Positions 22,388 through 31,547 of a DNA stretch of 64,000 bases are shown piece after piece. The notes beneath the pieces are model-generated. The model did not search any database. It was not told where the DNA came from and saw only the letters and a list, made by a program, of their open reading frames with translations. Every line of letters begins with the position of its first letter. Position 1 is the stretch's first letter. The position numbers and the translations under genes were made by a program. This DNA comes from Acinetobacter pullicarnis (lineage in GTDB: Bacteria > Pseudomonadota > Gammaproteobacteria > Pseudomonadales > Moraxellaceae), in the NCBI RefSeq assembly GCF_006352475.1, contig NZ_VCMZ01000001.1:682001-746000 (forward strand), read 5' to 3'.

Positions 22388-23776
22388 TCAATGCTCATTA
22401 TTTAAAAAATGATTAAAATTTTCATAGAAATTAGGACTCGCAGCAACACCAATATTTAAACGTGTCCATTGATTATATTGCTGTCCTTGTAAACTGAAAA
22501 TATAACCAGGTGCGAATATCAATTTATTTTCGATTGCTCTGTTCATCATTTCATGAGAAAAATCTAGGTGCTCAAATGAAGCCCAGCAATACAAAGAATC
22601 AGTAGATTCATAAAAGACTTGCCCACCTAATTTTTTTATATTATCGAGTGCAAGCTTGCTGCTTAATTTTAAATTCTCTTTGAAAAAAGTTAGGTGTTGT
22701 TCATAAAATTTACTTTGCAAAATTGTGCAAATAAATTGCTCGGCATACTCCGAACTATTGACATGTAAAATGGCTTTAAAATCTGAAAGCTTGTCAATTA
22801 AATGATGTTCACCGACAATAAAACCGACCCGAATCGATGGGCTAATGATTTTAGAAAAGCCCCCAATATATAAATGGTGTGAAAAATTACTGTGTGAACT
22901 GAGTCTATTTTTAATTTCTGTGTATTCAGAGAAAATATCATTTTCAATGATCAGGCAATTATTTTCTTTGCATAGGGTGTTAATGATATTTATTTTTTCT
23001 GCGCAAATATGGGTGCCGGTTGGATTGTGAGAAATACTTTGGGTGAAAAAGAGTTTTGGACTTTTATTTTTTAAATAATACTCAAGCACATCACAGTCTG
23101 GCCCATCTGCAAGTCTTGGAATCTCAAGGATTTTACAGTGGGTTAGCTGTAGTTTTTTCAATAAAGGATAATAAATAGGTGAGTCAACCAAGACCGTTGT
23201 ATTTGATTCGACAAAGTAGCGAATGATTAAATCAATTGCATCATTTACTCCATTGGTGAGAAGGATATTGTCTGCGGCCGTTTTAATATTAAGTCGGCTT
23301 AAGCGTAAACAAAGTATTTCCCTTAAATTCTCATAGCCATATTTCGAGCCATAACGTAATAATTTGGTGCGGTTTTCTTGAATCGATTTTTGTAAAAGCT
23401 TATTTAATGGCAATAGCTCAAACCAAGCAGTGTCTGGGAAACCATCACCAACATTGATTACACCATTAAATGTTTCCAGTTGACGACGCATTAACCAAAG
23501 CTCATCGATATTCTGCATTTCAATATTGGCTTGTTTAAAACGAGGCGTTATTTTCTGTTCCATCACAAAAAAACCGGAGGCTGGTTTTGAATAGATAAGG
23601 CCTTCATCGATTAAGCGTTCTAATGCAGAAATAACCGTATTTTTAGAGATGTTATATTGATCGCATAATTTGCGTATAGAGGGGATCTTTTCATTTTCTT
23701 TATAAAGCTGTGATTTTATCTGATGCTTTAAGATTTGATAAATTTGATCGACAAGAAGTATTGCGTTGGAATCCAT
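22388..23776 (-). CDS. MocR/PdxR-type regulator (GntR helix-turn-helix fused to aminotransferase fold)
   Basis: Residues 1-75 are a GntR winged helix-turn-helix (IPSIRKLCDQYNISKNTVIS). Residues 100-460 have the fold-type I aminotransferase shape with the PLP-lysine motif GGFSKIISPSIRVGF. MocR proteins sense metabolites through PLP chemistry and usually control the gene set they face. This one is divergent from the HMG-CoA reductase operon with 113 bases between them, so it is the likely regulator of that operon. Family members activate amino-compound or vitamin B6 genes; linking one to mevalonate is unusual. Confidence 0.85.
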   Translation of the reverse strand: MDSNAILLVDQIYQILKHQIKSQLYKENEKIPSIRKLCDQYNISKNTVISALERLIDEGLIYSKPASGFFVMEQKITPRFKQANIEMQNIDELWLMRRQLETFNGVINVGDGFPDTAWFELLPLNKLLQKSIQENRTKLLRYGSKYGYENLREILCLRLSRLNIKTAADNILLTNGVNDAIDLIIRYFVESNTTVLVDSPIYYPLLKKLQLTHCKILEIPRLADGPDCDVLEYYLKNKSPKLFFTQSISHNPTGTHICAEKINIINTLCKENNCLIIENDIFSEYTEIKNRLSSHSNFSHHLYIGGFSKIISPSIRVGFIVGEHHLIDKLSDFKAILHVNSSEYAEQFICTILQSKFYEQHLTFFKENLKLSSKLALDNIKKLGGQVFYESTDSLYCWASFEHLDFSHEMMNRAIENKLIFAPGYIFSLQGQQYNQWTRLNIGVAASPNFYENFNHFLNNEH

Positions 23777-23803
23777 AATATCTGCTGAATTATCCTAAAA
23801 AAT

Positions 23804-23854
23804 AACTGTCCTTAAAAACTGTACCTTGAGCAAAGTAATATAAGCACTTAAATT
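23804..23854 (+). promoter_or_regulatory. Candidate promoter and MocR-site of the mva operon
   Basis: Two direct repeats, AACTGTCC (23804-23811) and AACTGTAC (23817-23824), 13 bases apart, lie just before a possible -35 TTGAGC (23826-23831) and -10 TAAATT (23849-23854) with a 17-base spacer. Direct repeats upstream of -35 are typical of sites used by MocR activators. Confidence 0.45.
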
Positions 23855-23889
23855 GCAGTTATGAACAGAACGAGCACAGGACAGCAAAA

Positions 23890-25167
23890 GTGAATTCTAA
23901 ATTACCTAATTTTCGAAAGTTAACAGTATCAGAACGTCTCAAGGAAGTGGCAAAAATAGCAGGTTTTAGTGAACAACAACAGCAATTGTTAGAGAATGAC
24001 GGTGCACTAAGTCCCGATTTAGCAAATGGTATGATTGAAAATGTGATTGGTAAATTTGAACTTCCATTTGGTGTTGCTGCAAATTTTCAAATTAATGGCA
24101 AAGATCATTTAATTCCAATGGTGGTTGAAGAACCTTCTGTTGTTGCTGCTGCCTCATATATGGCGAAAATAGTACGTGAAAATGGTGGCTTTAAAACTTC
24201 AAGTACTGAACCTTTAATGCGTGCACAAGTACAAATTTTAGGTCTTGATTCTGTTGAAATAGCCAAACAAATTCTATTGGAAAATAAAGAACAGATCATT
24301 CAGCTTGCGAATAGTAAGGATAAATTCCTGATTAGTTTGGGCGGTGGTTGTAAAGATATTGAGGTTCATTTATTTGAATCCACACAAGTTGGTCCGATGG
24401 CTGTTATGCATTTGATCGTCAATGTCTGTGATGCAATGGGCGCGAATACCGTCAATACCATGGCTGAAACAGTTACACCTTTGGTTGAAAAGCTTACCGG
24501 TGGCCAAGTCCGTTTACGAATTTTGTCAAATTTAGCGGATCTACGTTTGGTCAGCGCAGAATTGACGGTACGTCCAGATCAACTCAAGCAAGCCACCTTA
24601 TCGGGTGAAGAAGTCATCGATCGTATGATTGAAGCCTATGAATTTGCTGCAATTGATCCCTATCGGGCTGCGACCCATAACAAAGGCATTATGAATGGGA
24701 TTGATCCGGTCATTGTTGCAACGGGCAATGATTGGCGTGCAATTGAGGCGGGTGCGCATGTTTATGCAGTTAAAAACGGACATTACACTTCCTTGACCAC
24801 CTGGAAAAAAGATGCTCAAGGAAACTTAGTAGGTTGTCTTGAATTGCCAATGGCTGTTGGACTGGTGGGGGGTGCAACAAAAACCCATCCTTTGGCACAG
24901 TTATCTATTCAGATGTTGAATATCAAGTCTGCGAATGAACTTGGAGAAGTCATTGCTGCAGTTGGTTTAGCACAAAATATGGCGGCAATGCGTGCATTGG
25001 CGACCGAAGGCATTCAGCGTGGTCATATGGCATTACATGCACGCAATATTGCAGTGGTGGCTGGGGCGAAGCCTGATGAAGTTGATCAGATTATTGCCCA
25101 AATGGTTGCTGAGCATGATGTTCGCAACGACAGAGCATTGGAATTACTCACCGAATTACGTGGTTGA
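23890..25167 (+). CDS. mvaA: Degradative (class II) HMG-CoA reductase
   Basis: The 425-residue protein has the class II catalytic set: Glu81 in [10 protein letters not shown], Lys265 in HNKGIMNG, Asp281 in [13 protein letters not shown] and His379 in [10 protein letters not shown]. These sit two residues before the Pseudomonas mevalonii positions (83, 267, 283, 381). [12 protein letters not shown] lies in the dinucleotide domain. Without other mevalonate-pathway genes nearby and with HMG-CoA lyase in the same operon, it should run in the catabolic direction: mevalonate + CoA + 2 NAD to HMG-CoA. The start is GTG with AGGACAGC upstream. First gene of a four-gene operon. Confidence 0.92.
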   Translation: MNSKLPNFRKLTVSERLKEVAKIAGFSEQQQQLLENDGALSPDLANGMIENVIGKFELPFGVAANFQINGKDHLIPMVVEEPSVVAAASYMAKIVRENGGFKTSSTEPLMRAQVQILGLDSVEIAKQILLENKEQIIQLANSKDKFLISLGGGCKDIEVHLFESTQVGPMAVMHLIVNVCDAMGANTVNTMAETVTPLVEKLTGGQVRLRILSNLADLRLVSAELTVRPDQLKQATLSGEEVIDRMIEAYEFAAIDPYRAATHNKGIMNGIDPVIVATGNDWRAIEAGAHVYAVKNGHYTSLTTWKKDAQGNLVGCLELPMAVGLVGGATKTHPLAQLSIQMLNIKSANELGEVIAAVGLAQNMAAMRALATEGIQRGHMALHARNIAVVAGAKPDEVDQIIAQMVAEHDVRNDRALELLTELRG

Positions 25168-25213
25168 TTATTTAAGGCTTCTAGAACACTAGAAGCATTT
25201 GGAGTTGGTAGCA

Positions 25214-25678
25214 ATGGATAATGCGATACAGCAAGATGAAAAAAAGGGAGCGCATCACAATGAAGAGCTCGTTGAAGTTTGGGGAGATACCGTTGGTTTC
25301 TCGTCGCTGGTTAAATCTATTTTAATTGGCGCAGTTTTAAGTGTGTCATTTTTTTATTCGTCTCAATGGCTATTAAATCAAATTGTAGAAAACCCAACGC
25401 TTGCTCATGCTTATAGCATGTTATGTGGATTAGTCGGCTGTATCCTTGCTGGCTTTATTTGTTCAATTCTCTACAAACCCAAACGAGAAATTTTAGAGTC
25501 TGAAGATCAATCAATGGAATGGTTCGAAAGCCTGATCGATGAATGGGAAAAAGAGGGCAAGTCCATTGGATCAGTTCATGGTTTACCTGAGAAAATAGTG
25601 GGTGAATTAAAGGAACTTAATTTGTATGACGCATTTGTTGCACATGCGCAAAAACGTCAACAAAAGGAAGATAAATAA
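25214..25678 (+). CDS. Small membrane protein of the mva operon
   Basis: This 154-residue protein has two hydrophobic helices (about residues 33-54 and 68-90) between a polar N-terminus and an acidic, soluble C-terminal half (ESLIDEWEKEGKSIGS). I do not recognise a family. Its place immediately before a TctA-like permease (one base apart) and its membrane helices suggest an accessory subunit, comparable in position to TctB, but it has two rather than four helices. The start at 25214 follows GGAG at normal spacing; a TTG five codons upstream is unlikely. Confidence 0.6.
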   Translation: MDNAIQQDEKKGAHHNEELVEVWGDTVGFSSLVKSILIGAVLSVSFFYSSQWLLNQIVENPTLAHAYSMLCGLVGCILAGFICSILYKPKREILESEDQSMEWFESLIDEWEKEGKSIGSVHGLPEKIVGELKELNLYDAFVAHAQKRQQKEDK

Positions 25679-25679
25679 A

Positions 25680-27062
25680 ATGGAATTACTCTTTGATCAA
25701 GTGTTGATTGCGTTCGGATTTGGTTTGTTTGGGGCGGTTTTATTTGCTGCAATTGGCTTAATTTCAGGGACGGATGAAACTGCCACCATTGCGCCGCTGA
25801 CGCTGCTGATTATTTTACTCGGTGCACCAGCTGTTGGAGTCTTTACTTTTTGGATGTCTGCCGTTGTTGCGAAACACATGACACATGCCATTCCAACTGC
25901 ATTATTAGGCATTCCAGGGGATACTTTAGCGACACCGTTAATGGCTGAATGTGACGCCATGCGAAAACTCGGTGCGCCACATATTGCATTACGTAAGATG
26001 ATTTCAGGGGCAATTGTTTCTGCATTTATTGCTGTGCCTTGTGCTGTGTTATTCGCATCTTTGTTGGCACCATTTGGTGATTCAATTAAAGCCTTTGCAC
26101 CTTGGATTTTTGCATTTGCAGCCATCATTATTACTTATTTTTCTCCAGGTAAATTGGCTTCAACTTTATTGCTTATTCCATTTGTGGTGCTGATTATTGC
26201 GCTACAGAGCTTCACTGCAAAATTCGATACCAAACTTTCTGTGAGTTATTTTATTGGGATTGCAATCGGACCATTAATTGCTGATTTATTTTTAGTTAGC
26301 TCGCCAATGGGCCGTAAGAAAATGCGGCGTAACACGGTCAATCGACTTTCTATTGCACCTGAAGTAAAAAGCTGGTCGGGCTATTTCCCTAATCCATTTA
26401 AAGTTTTAGACAAAGAACAATTAAAATGGACAGCAGCAACCTCAGTGGTCTCTAGTGCGACTTTTGTGTTCAGTCCTGTTGCCATGACGGTTGCTTTGGG
26501 AGAGTTTGTTTCTTCACGCTTTAAGCAAGTTTATCAACGTTTAACCACCACCCTTGCTGCCAAAAATGGGGTGACAGAGTCGACCTATATTGCTGAAGCA
26601 TTAATTCCATTGATTGCATTTGGTTTACCTTTAAGCCCCGTTGCGGCAGGTCCAGCAGCCCCCTTATTTAATGCACCACCAGTATTCACCGTTGGCGGAA
26701 ATGGCACTGAAGGATACAACTTGCACCATTTACTCAGTCAATGGGAATTCTTAGGTTACGGTTTATTGGCTGTTGCAATTGCATCATTGGTGTCTTATCC
26801 ATTTGCCATGAATTATGCCCGCCGTGCTGCATTATTTGTGACCAAGTATATTAGTCATGAAGCCATTATCGCCACATTTGTTGGTCTGATTTTAGTGATT
26901 AGTTTATGGGAAGGTGCACTGCTTGGTGTATTGGTGATTCTGACCATTGGTTTGGTTGGTGGATTACTCTCCAAACATTTTGGCTTTAATGCCGGCTGTC
27001 AATTCATGGGGTATTACATGGCAATTCTAAGCGTACCCGCTTTAATGAGTCTCGTGGGATAA
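25680..27062 (+). CDS. TctA-family permease, putative mevalonate transporter
   Basis: About 11-12 membrane helices over 460 residues. The pattern AIPTALLGIPGDTLATPLMA followed by ECDAMRKLGAPHIAL corresponds to the TctA signature (AILLNIPG, then DGYPMA and KxGxA) and a related half-repeat lies near FGLPLSPVAAGPAAPLF. TctA proteins import carboxylates, normally with a TctB and a periplasmic TctC. No TctC is encoded here. Since it lies between HMG-CoA reductase and HMG-CoA lyase, mevalonate or a related C6 acid is the likely cargo; that is inference. AAGGAAGAT precedes the ATG at 25680. Confidence 0.75.
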   Translation: MELLFDQVLIAFGFGLFGAVLFAAIGLISGTDETATIAPLTLLIILLGAPAVGVFTFWMSAVVAKHMTHAIPTALLGIPGDTLATPLMAECDAMRKLGAPHIALRKMISGAIVSAFIAVPCAVLFASLLAPFGDSIKAFAPWIFAFAAIIITYFSPGKLASTLLLIPFVVLIIALQSFTAKFDTKLSVSYFIGIAIGPLIADLFLVSSPMGRKKMRRNTVNRLSIAPEVKSWSGYFPNPFKVLDKEQLKWTAATSVVSSATFVFSPVAMTVALGEFVSSRFKQVYQRLTTTLAAKNGVTESTYIAEALIPLIAFGLPLSPVAAGPAAPLFNAPPVFTVGGNGTEGYNLHHLLSQWEFLGYGLLAVAIASLVSYPFAMNYARRAALFVTKYISHEAIIATFVGLILVISLWEGALLGVLVILTIGLVGGLLSKHFGFNAGCQFMGYYMAILSVPALMSLVG

Positions 27063-27069
27063 GTCTGTC

Positions 27070-27972
27070 ATGAATGATTTTGTGAAAATTGTAGAGGTGG
27101 GTGCACGTGATGGATTGCAGAATGAAAAATCGGTGATCCACTTTGAGCAACGCTTGGAATTGTTAAATAGACTGGTGCAGAGCGGCTTTAAATCGATTGA
27201 AGTGGGATCCTGTGTTTCACCACGTTGGGTTCCTCAAATGGATAAAAGCACAGATTTATATGCAGCCCTTGAAAAACCCGAACAGGTGAACTTTAGCTTA
27301 CTTGTTCCGAATATTAAGGGGCTAGAAGCTGCGCTACAGGTTGGGTGTAAAGAGATTGCAGTTTTTACCGCGGCCTCAGAATCATTTGCTCATAAAAATA
27401 TTAACTGTTCCATTGATGAAAGCTTTGCTCGTTTTGAGCCTATATTTGCACTGGCAAAACAGCACAATATCAAAGTACGAGGCTATGTATCTTGTGTTGT
27501 GGACTGTCCGTATGAGGGGGCGATTGATCCTCAAAAAGTCGCCATGACCGCTAAACGATTGTTTGATTTAGGCTGTTATGAAATTTCTTTGGGTGAAACC
27601 ATAGGGACCGCTACGCCTATTCGAGTCCGTCAAATGCTACAAGCGTGTCTAGATGTGATTCCCGTTGAGTGTATCGCGGGCCATTTTCATGACACTTATG
27701 GGATGGCGATTGCCAATATTGCTGAATCTTTAAATCAAGGTATTCGAATTTTTGATTCATCTATTGCGGGGTTAGGTGGCTGTCCTTATGCCAAAGGCGC
27801 TACTGGCAATGTGGCAACCGAAGATGTGGTGTACTTATTGGAACAGTCTGGCTTTCAGACTGGCATTGATATTTCAGCACTGTTAAGTGCTGGTGATTTT
27901 ATTACAGCGGTACTGCAACGAGAAAATCAATCGCATTTTGCCAAAGTATATCAAGCAAAATCATTGATTTAA
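27070..27972 (+). CDS. mvaB: Hydroxymethylglutaryl-CoA lyase
   Basis: A 300-residue TIM-barrel lyase of the HMGL-like family. It has EVGARDGLQNEK at residues 9-20 with the catalytic Arg, the metal-binding GHFHDTYGMA near 215, and GLGGCPYAKGATGNVATED with the catalytic Cys. It splits HMG-CoA into acetoacetate and acetyl-CoA. It starts seven bases after the permease gene and completes the catabolic route begun by MvaA. HMG-CoA lyase also serves leucine breakdown, but none of the liu genes are here. Confidence 0.93.
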   Translation: MNDFVKIVEVGARDGLQNEKSVIHFEQRLELLNRLVQSGFKSIEVGSCVSPRWVPQMDKSTDLYAALEKPEQVNFSLLVPNIKGLEAALQVGCKEIAVFTAASESFAHKNINCSIDESFARFEPIFALAKQHNIKVRGYVSCVVDCPYEGAIDPQKVAMTAKRLFDLGCYEISLGETIGTATPIRVRQMLQACLDVIPVECIAGHFHDTYGMAIANIAESLNQGIRIFDSSIAGLGGCPYAKGATGNVATEDVVYLLEQSGFQTGIDISALLSAGDFITAVLQRENQSHFAKVYQAKSLI

Positions 27973-27987
27973 AAATTGAAACTGAAT

Positions 27988-28018
27988 CGACAGTGCTTTT
28001 TAACCTGAAGCACTGTCG
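27988..28018 (+). terminator. Perfect hairpin after mvaB
   Basis: Eleven-base perfect stem CGACAGTGCTT/AAGCACTGTCG with a 9-base loop, 15 bases after the mvaB stop. The T-run is short, so it may end transcription only partly or stabilise the message. Confidence 0.55.
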
Positions 28019-28219
28019 TTAAGAATGAGTAAATGCAAGGGACTTGTAAGCGTGATCGGAAACATCATGTTCATTACGCAGCAGCATGTAATTCGGAGCA
28101 AACCATAGCAATTACTTCGCGCTTACAACTTTAAATCGTTAGGTCGTACAGAACGCTTATATCCAATATCTGGTTATGAGCCGGTTTTCTGCATGCCTAA
28201 AAACTAAAAGGATCAAGGA

Positions 28220-29485
28220 ATGAAATTAATCACAAAGCAATTACTCGGTAGTGTAGGACTTGTTTTGACATTTGCACAGAGCCATGCAACGACTGCTTTT
28301 GACCCCAATGCTGCATATTTATTGGGGGACTGGAATGGTAAGCGCAATAGTCTCGCTGAACAAGGTATTAAGTTCGATGCCAATATAACCGTAGATACTG
28401 CCTACCTCGCGGATGGTGGATATAAAGATCAGCAAGATCCAACTTATACCAGCCAGTTGTGGTTAGGCAGTCATTGGGACTTGGAGAAACTCTTGGGTTG
28501 GGATGGCGTTTCGGTGCGTACCGTGGTGACAGCACGACAAGGTCAGAGTGTATCTGTTGATCAGATTTCAGATCCTTTAGCACCACAAATGGCGAATGTT
28601 CAGTCCAGTTATGGGCGTGGGAACAGTGGGAGTCGTTTGACTGAATTTTCCTTAGAAAAACAATTTAAAGCACAAGGAGTTAGTATTCGAGTCGGTCGAT
28701 TTGGGATGGGGACTTATTTTAATGCGATGTCATGTGATTTCCAAAACACCTCTTTCTGTGCCGCACAGATGGGTAAATGGCAGGGTGGCACTTGGTACAA
28801 CACACCAGTAAGTCAATGGGCTGGGATGGTGAAATATCAGATTAATCCTGAGTTATCTGCGCAAGTGGCGGTCTTTGAATTTAATCCGACCAATATTAAA
28901 GAAAAAGAGGGGTGGAATCTAAGCACCTCAAATGCAGACGGGGTAACCATACCGATAGAACTGGTATGGCAACCGAAGAGTGCGGTGAGTGGCTTGCCTG
29001 CTACATACCGTGCAGGCGTGATGTATAACACGGCAGATAAGATTGAAAATCAAAAAGATATTGTTACTGGGGAAGCGAAAGATCATAGCTATGGGACATG
29101 GTTTGTTGCAGAGCAGCAACTCACGCAAAAAGGATCTGGAAAGCAAGGTTTACATGGCTTTATGAATCTCAGTGTTCATGATAAAACGACCAATAAAATT
29201 GACAATATGCAGCAAGTGGGCTTGAAGTATATTGGTCTATTTGAAACCCGTGAAAATGATATTCTGGGTCTGGGTTTAAGTCGTATTCATGTTAGTGATC
29301 GCTATCGAGAATCGCGTAGCAGATTAGATAAACCAGCAGAATATAATCTTGAGTTGAATTATTCTTATTTTCCAACGAAATGGGCAATGCTTCGACCAAA
29401 TATTCAATATGTGATCAATCCAGGTGCGACCAGCCATGTTGATAATGCTTTAGTTCTAGGCTTAACCAGTAAATTAACCTTCTAA
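28220..29485 (+). CDS. OprB-family outer-membrane porin
   Basis: A signal peptide (residues 1-23) is followed by GDWNGKRNSLAEQGI, the conserved N-terminal signature of OprB carbohydrate-selective porins, and a 16-strand barrel ending SKLTF. The family is named for glucose uptake but includes porins for other small solutes. It lies downstream of the mva operon in the same direction, 247 bases after mvaB, so it may serve that pathway; it could equally be independent. GGATCAAGG precedes the start. The upstream gap contains a second inverted repeat (TTGTAAGCG 28044-28052 with CGCTTACAA 28120-28128), a possible 5' leader structure. Confidence 0.85.
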   Translation: MKLITKQLLGSVGLVLTFAQSHATTAFDPNAAYLLGDWNGKRNSLAEQGIKFDANITVDTAYLADGGYKDQQDPTYTSQLWLGSHWDLEKLLGWDGVSVRTVVTARQGQSVSVDQISDPLAPQMANVQSSYGRGNSGSRLTEFSLEKQFKAQGVSIRVGRFGMGTYFNAMSCDFQNTSFCAAQMGKWQGGTWYNTPVSQWAGMVKYQINPELSAQVAVFEFNPTNIKEKEGWNLSTSNADGVTIPIELVWQPKSAVSGLPATYRAGVMYNTADKIENQKDIVTGEAKDHSYGTWFVAEQQLTQKGSGKQGLHGFMNLSVHDKTTNKIDNMQQVGLKYIGLFETRENDILGLGLSRIHVSDRYRESRSRLDKPAEYNLELNYSYFPTKWAMLRPNIQYVINPGATSHVDNALVLGLTSKLTF

Positions 29486-29541
29486 TCATGCTTAAGTAAT
29501 TGATCGTTTTTTATTATCTATTTTTAATTTAAAACTCAAAA

Positions 29542-29578
29542 CACTTCGCCCTCATTGTGATGCAATGGGGGCGAAGTG
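29542..29578. terminator. Shared terminator of the porin gene and hca operon
   Basis: Sixteen-base stem from CACTTCGCCC to GGGCGAAGTG with one G-U pair. On the minus strand it is followed by TTTTGAGTTTT, fitting the end of the hca operon; on the plus strand it can end the OprB transcript. Confidence 0.8.
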
Positions 29579-29682
29579 CTTATTCTAAAAAAGCCTTCAA
29601 TCTAGTCGCTATAGATCTCCTATCTACGACCATCTTAGATTAGATATTAGGCAGCTGAGGCAGAATAAGTAAAACTAAAAAG

Positions 29683-31026
29683 TTATGCTTCAGCAGGCTG
29701 AGCCTGAAATTTTTTCTCTGCTTTGGCATTCATACGTGAAAGAGAGAAAATGCCTATCGCAGCAATAATAAAGATCACACTGAACAGTCCATACAGGCTT
29801 AAAGGTGCCATGCCTTGATCGAGAAAATAACCGGCAATAATCGGCGATGAAATTCCACCAAAACGCCCGATTCCTGTTGCAAAACCAACGCCCGTCGAAC
29901 GCACGTCTGCTTCATAAATACCTGTCGATATCGAGTAAATTCCTGCCAAACAACCATTGATAAACAGTCCTAAAATAATGGCGGATAAGATCAGCAGATT
30001 GGGTGTGGCCGTTGAGTTTACGAACATGAATACAGAGAGGGCAGTGGCGCAGAGGAAAAATACTTGCACATGAAAAACACGAAATTTAGTGCTGAGTACA
30101 CCTAATGCAAGGGCACCAATCATACCGCCAGCACTGATCATCATACCAATGGTAACCCCAGATTCATTGCCTAAGCCTGACGAGGCAATGATCTTCGGTG
30201 TCCAGCCCATAACAAAGTAAAAGCCAAATAAAATGAAGAACATGGAAAACCATAAGATGAGGGTTTGCATTAAATATTTTTCATTAAATATTTTTTTGAT
30301 GGTGCTTTTGCCTGTAGGCTTGAGTGCTTGTGCGGGTAAGTTTTCCATGATTTGATGACCCATTTTTTTGGCAATCATATTGAGCTTTTCAAGGGCTTGC
30401 TTGGGTTGTTTATACAGTAAATAATCAATTGATTCGGGTAAGTAGCGTATTGATAAGAGCAAGCCGACAAACGTGGCGATGCCGCCAAAGAGAAACACAT
30501 AACGCCAGCCAAAACTGCCAATCAGATAGACAGCAAGTAGGCCACCGAGTGTTGCACCAAGACCATAACCTGCTGAAAGCAGACCGACTGAAAAGCTTTT
30601 TAAACGTTTAGACGAGTATTCAGTGGCCAGCACCATACAACTGATTTGAATGCCGCCAATCCCAATGCCAGTAATAAAACGACAAATCCCCAATTCAAAT
30701 GCAGAACGCACAAAGGTGGCTGCAACCATACTTGTCGCGCAAAGAATTAAACTAATAATGACGAGGTTTTTACGACCAATTCTGTCGGCCAGTGGTGCCA
30801 CAAAAATAGACCCGACCGTCATGCCGACTAATCCCGCACTGATCAGTGCCCCAATATGTGTACTGGTCAGGCTTAACTCTGCGCCAATGGAGCTGGCAAC
30901 ATAGGCCATGACCATAAAATCAAATCCATCGATGATGTATAAGAACAAACAAATACCGACAATAAACCATTGATAACGGCTCATTGGCTGTTCATTCATC
31001 ACCTCTTTAATCTGTAGTTCTGACAT
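29683..31026 (-). CDS. hcaK: Aromatic-acid MFS transporter of the hca cluster
   Basis: A 12-helix major-facilitator protein of the aromatic acid:H+ symporter type. It has the loop 2-3 motif GSIFVAPLADRIGRK, DGFD in helix 1 and the PESIDYLL motif after helix 6. It is close in sequence to VanK in this window. It should import hydroxycinnamates or hydroxybenzoates for the genes upstream. The start at 31026 (MSELQIKEV) is preferred because GGAGAG lies six bases before it. Last gene of the hca series. Confidence 0.82.
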   Translation of the reverse strand: MSELQIKEVMNEQPMSRYQWFIVGICLFLYIIDGFDFMVMAYVASSIGAELSLTSTHIGALISAGLVGMTVGSIFVAPLADRIGRKNLVIISLILCATSMVAATFVRSAFELGICRFITGIGIGGIQISCMVLATEYSSKRLKSFSVGLLSAGYGLGATLGGLLAVYLIGSFGWRYVFLFGGIATFVGLLLSIRYLPESIDYLLYKQPKQALEKLNMIAKKMGHQIMENLPAQALKPTGKSTIKKIFNEKYLMQTLILWFSMFFILFGFYFVMGWTPKIIASSGLGNESGVTIGMMISAGGMIGALALGVLSTKFRVFHVQVFFLCATALSVFMFVNSTATPNLLILSAIILGLFINGCLAGIYSISTGIYEADVRSTGVGFATGIGRFGGISSPIIAGYFLDQGMAPLSLYGLFSVIFIIAAIGIFSLSRMNAKAEKKFQAQPAEA

Positions 31027-31102
31027 ATCTCTCTCCATGTTTATTGCTTTTTTAAGTTTCTTCAATGAATAAAGTGCTTATGCCTGATGGTTTTAATTGT
31101 CC

Positions 31103-31489
31103 CTATAAAACCATAAATGCGGCACTGCTTTTGGCGATCAGTTTATTGTCCTGCCATGCTTCGCTTTCAAGATTGAGGATTTTTTGGCCTTCTTTGATGA
31201 AATAAGCGTGTGTCTCTACAACACCGACCTGACAGGGTCTAAAAAAATCTAGGCTTAAGTTGATAGTGGTTGCGGGACGCTCAGCTTGATTCAGTCCAGC
31301 AAGGATTCCCATAGCATCATCCAACATGGCGCAAAGCATGCCACCTTCTACCGTTCCACGTGGATTGGTGAAGCTTTCCAGCGCGGTATATTTGATTTTG
31401 AGGTGACGTAAATCTGCATCCCATTCCAGTTCATGTCCATTCAGGAGATGATGAATTGGGGGAAGGTGTTCCAACTTAAACATCGTCAT
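31103..31489 (-). CDS. PaaI-type hotdog thioesterase
   Basis: A 128-residue single hotdog domain of the PaaI class, with NPRGTVEGGMLCAMLDDAMG around residue 42-61, including the family HGG-like turn and the catalytic Asp. It should hydrolyse aromatic acyl-CoA thioesters and so recycle CoA if hydroxycinnamoyl-CoA piles up. That also fits regulation, because acyl-CoA thioesters are reported to release HcaR. AAGGAG precedes the start. It lies between the porin and the transporter genes of the hca cluster. Confidence 0.8.
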   Translation of the reverse strand: MTMFKLEHLPPIHHLLNGHELEWDADLRHLKIKYTALESFTNPRGTVEGGMLCAMLDDAMGILAGLNQAERPATTINLSLDFFRPCQVGVVETHAYFIKEGQKILNLESEAWQDNKLIAKSSAAFMVL

Positions 31490-31504
31490 CTGCCGATCTC
31501 CTTA

Positions 31505-31535
31505 GAAAAAACACAAGCCCAATTACTGTTGGGCT
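31505..31535 (-). terminator. Terminator after hcaE
   Basis: On the minus strand AGCCCAA/TTGGGCT with a 6-base loop is followed by TGTGTTTTTT, shortly after the porin stop. It may reduce expression of the thioesterase and transporter genes beyond it. Confidence 0.6.
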
Positions 31536-31547
31536 GAGTGTTGTGAA

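Noticed and set aside
22170..22388. A 72-codon frame whose ATG overlaps the MocR stop as TGATG
   Set aside because: The overlap looks like translational coupling, but the protein is low-complexity, AT-driven and unlike anything I recognise; too weak to list as a gene.
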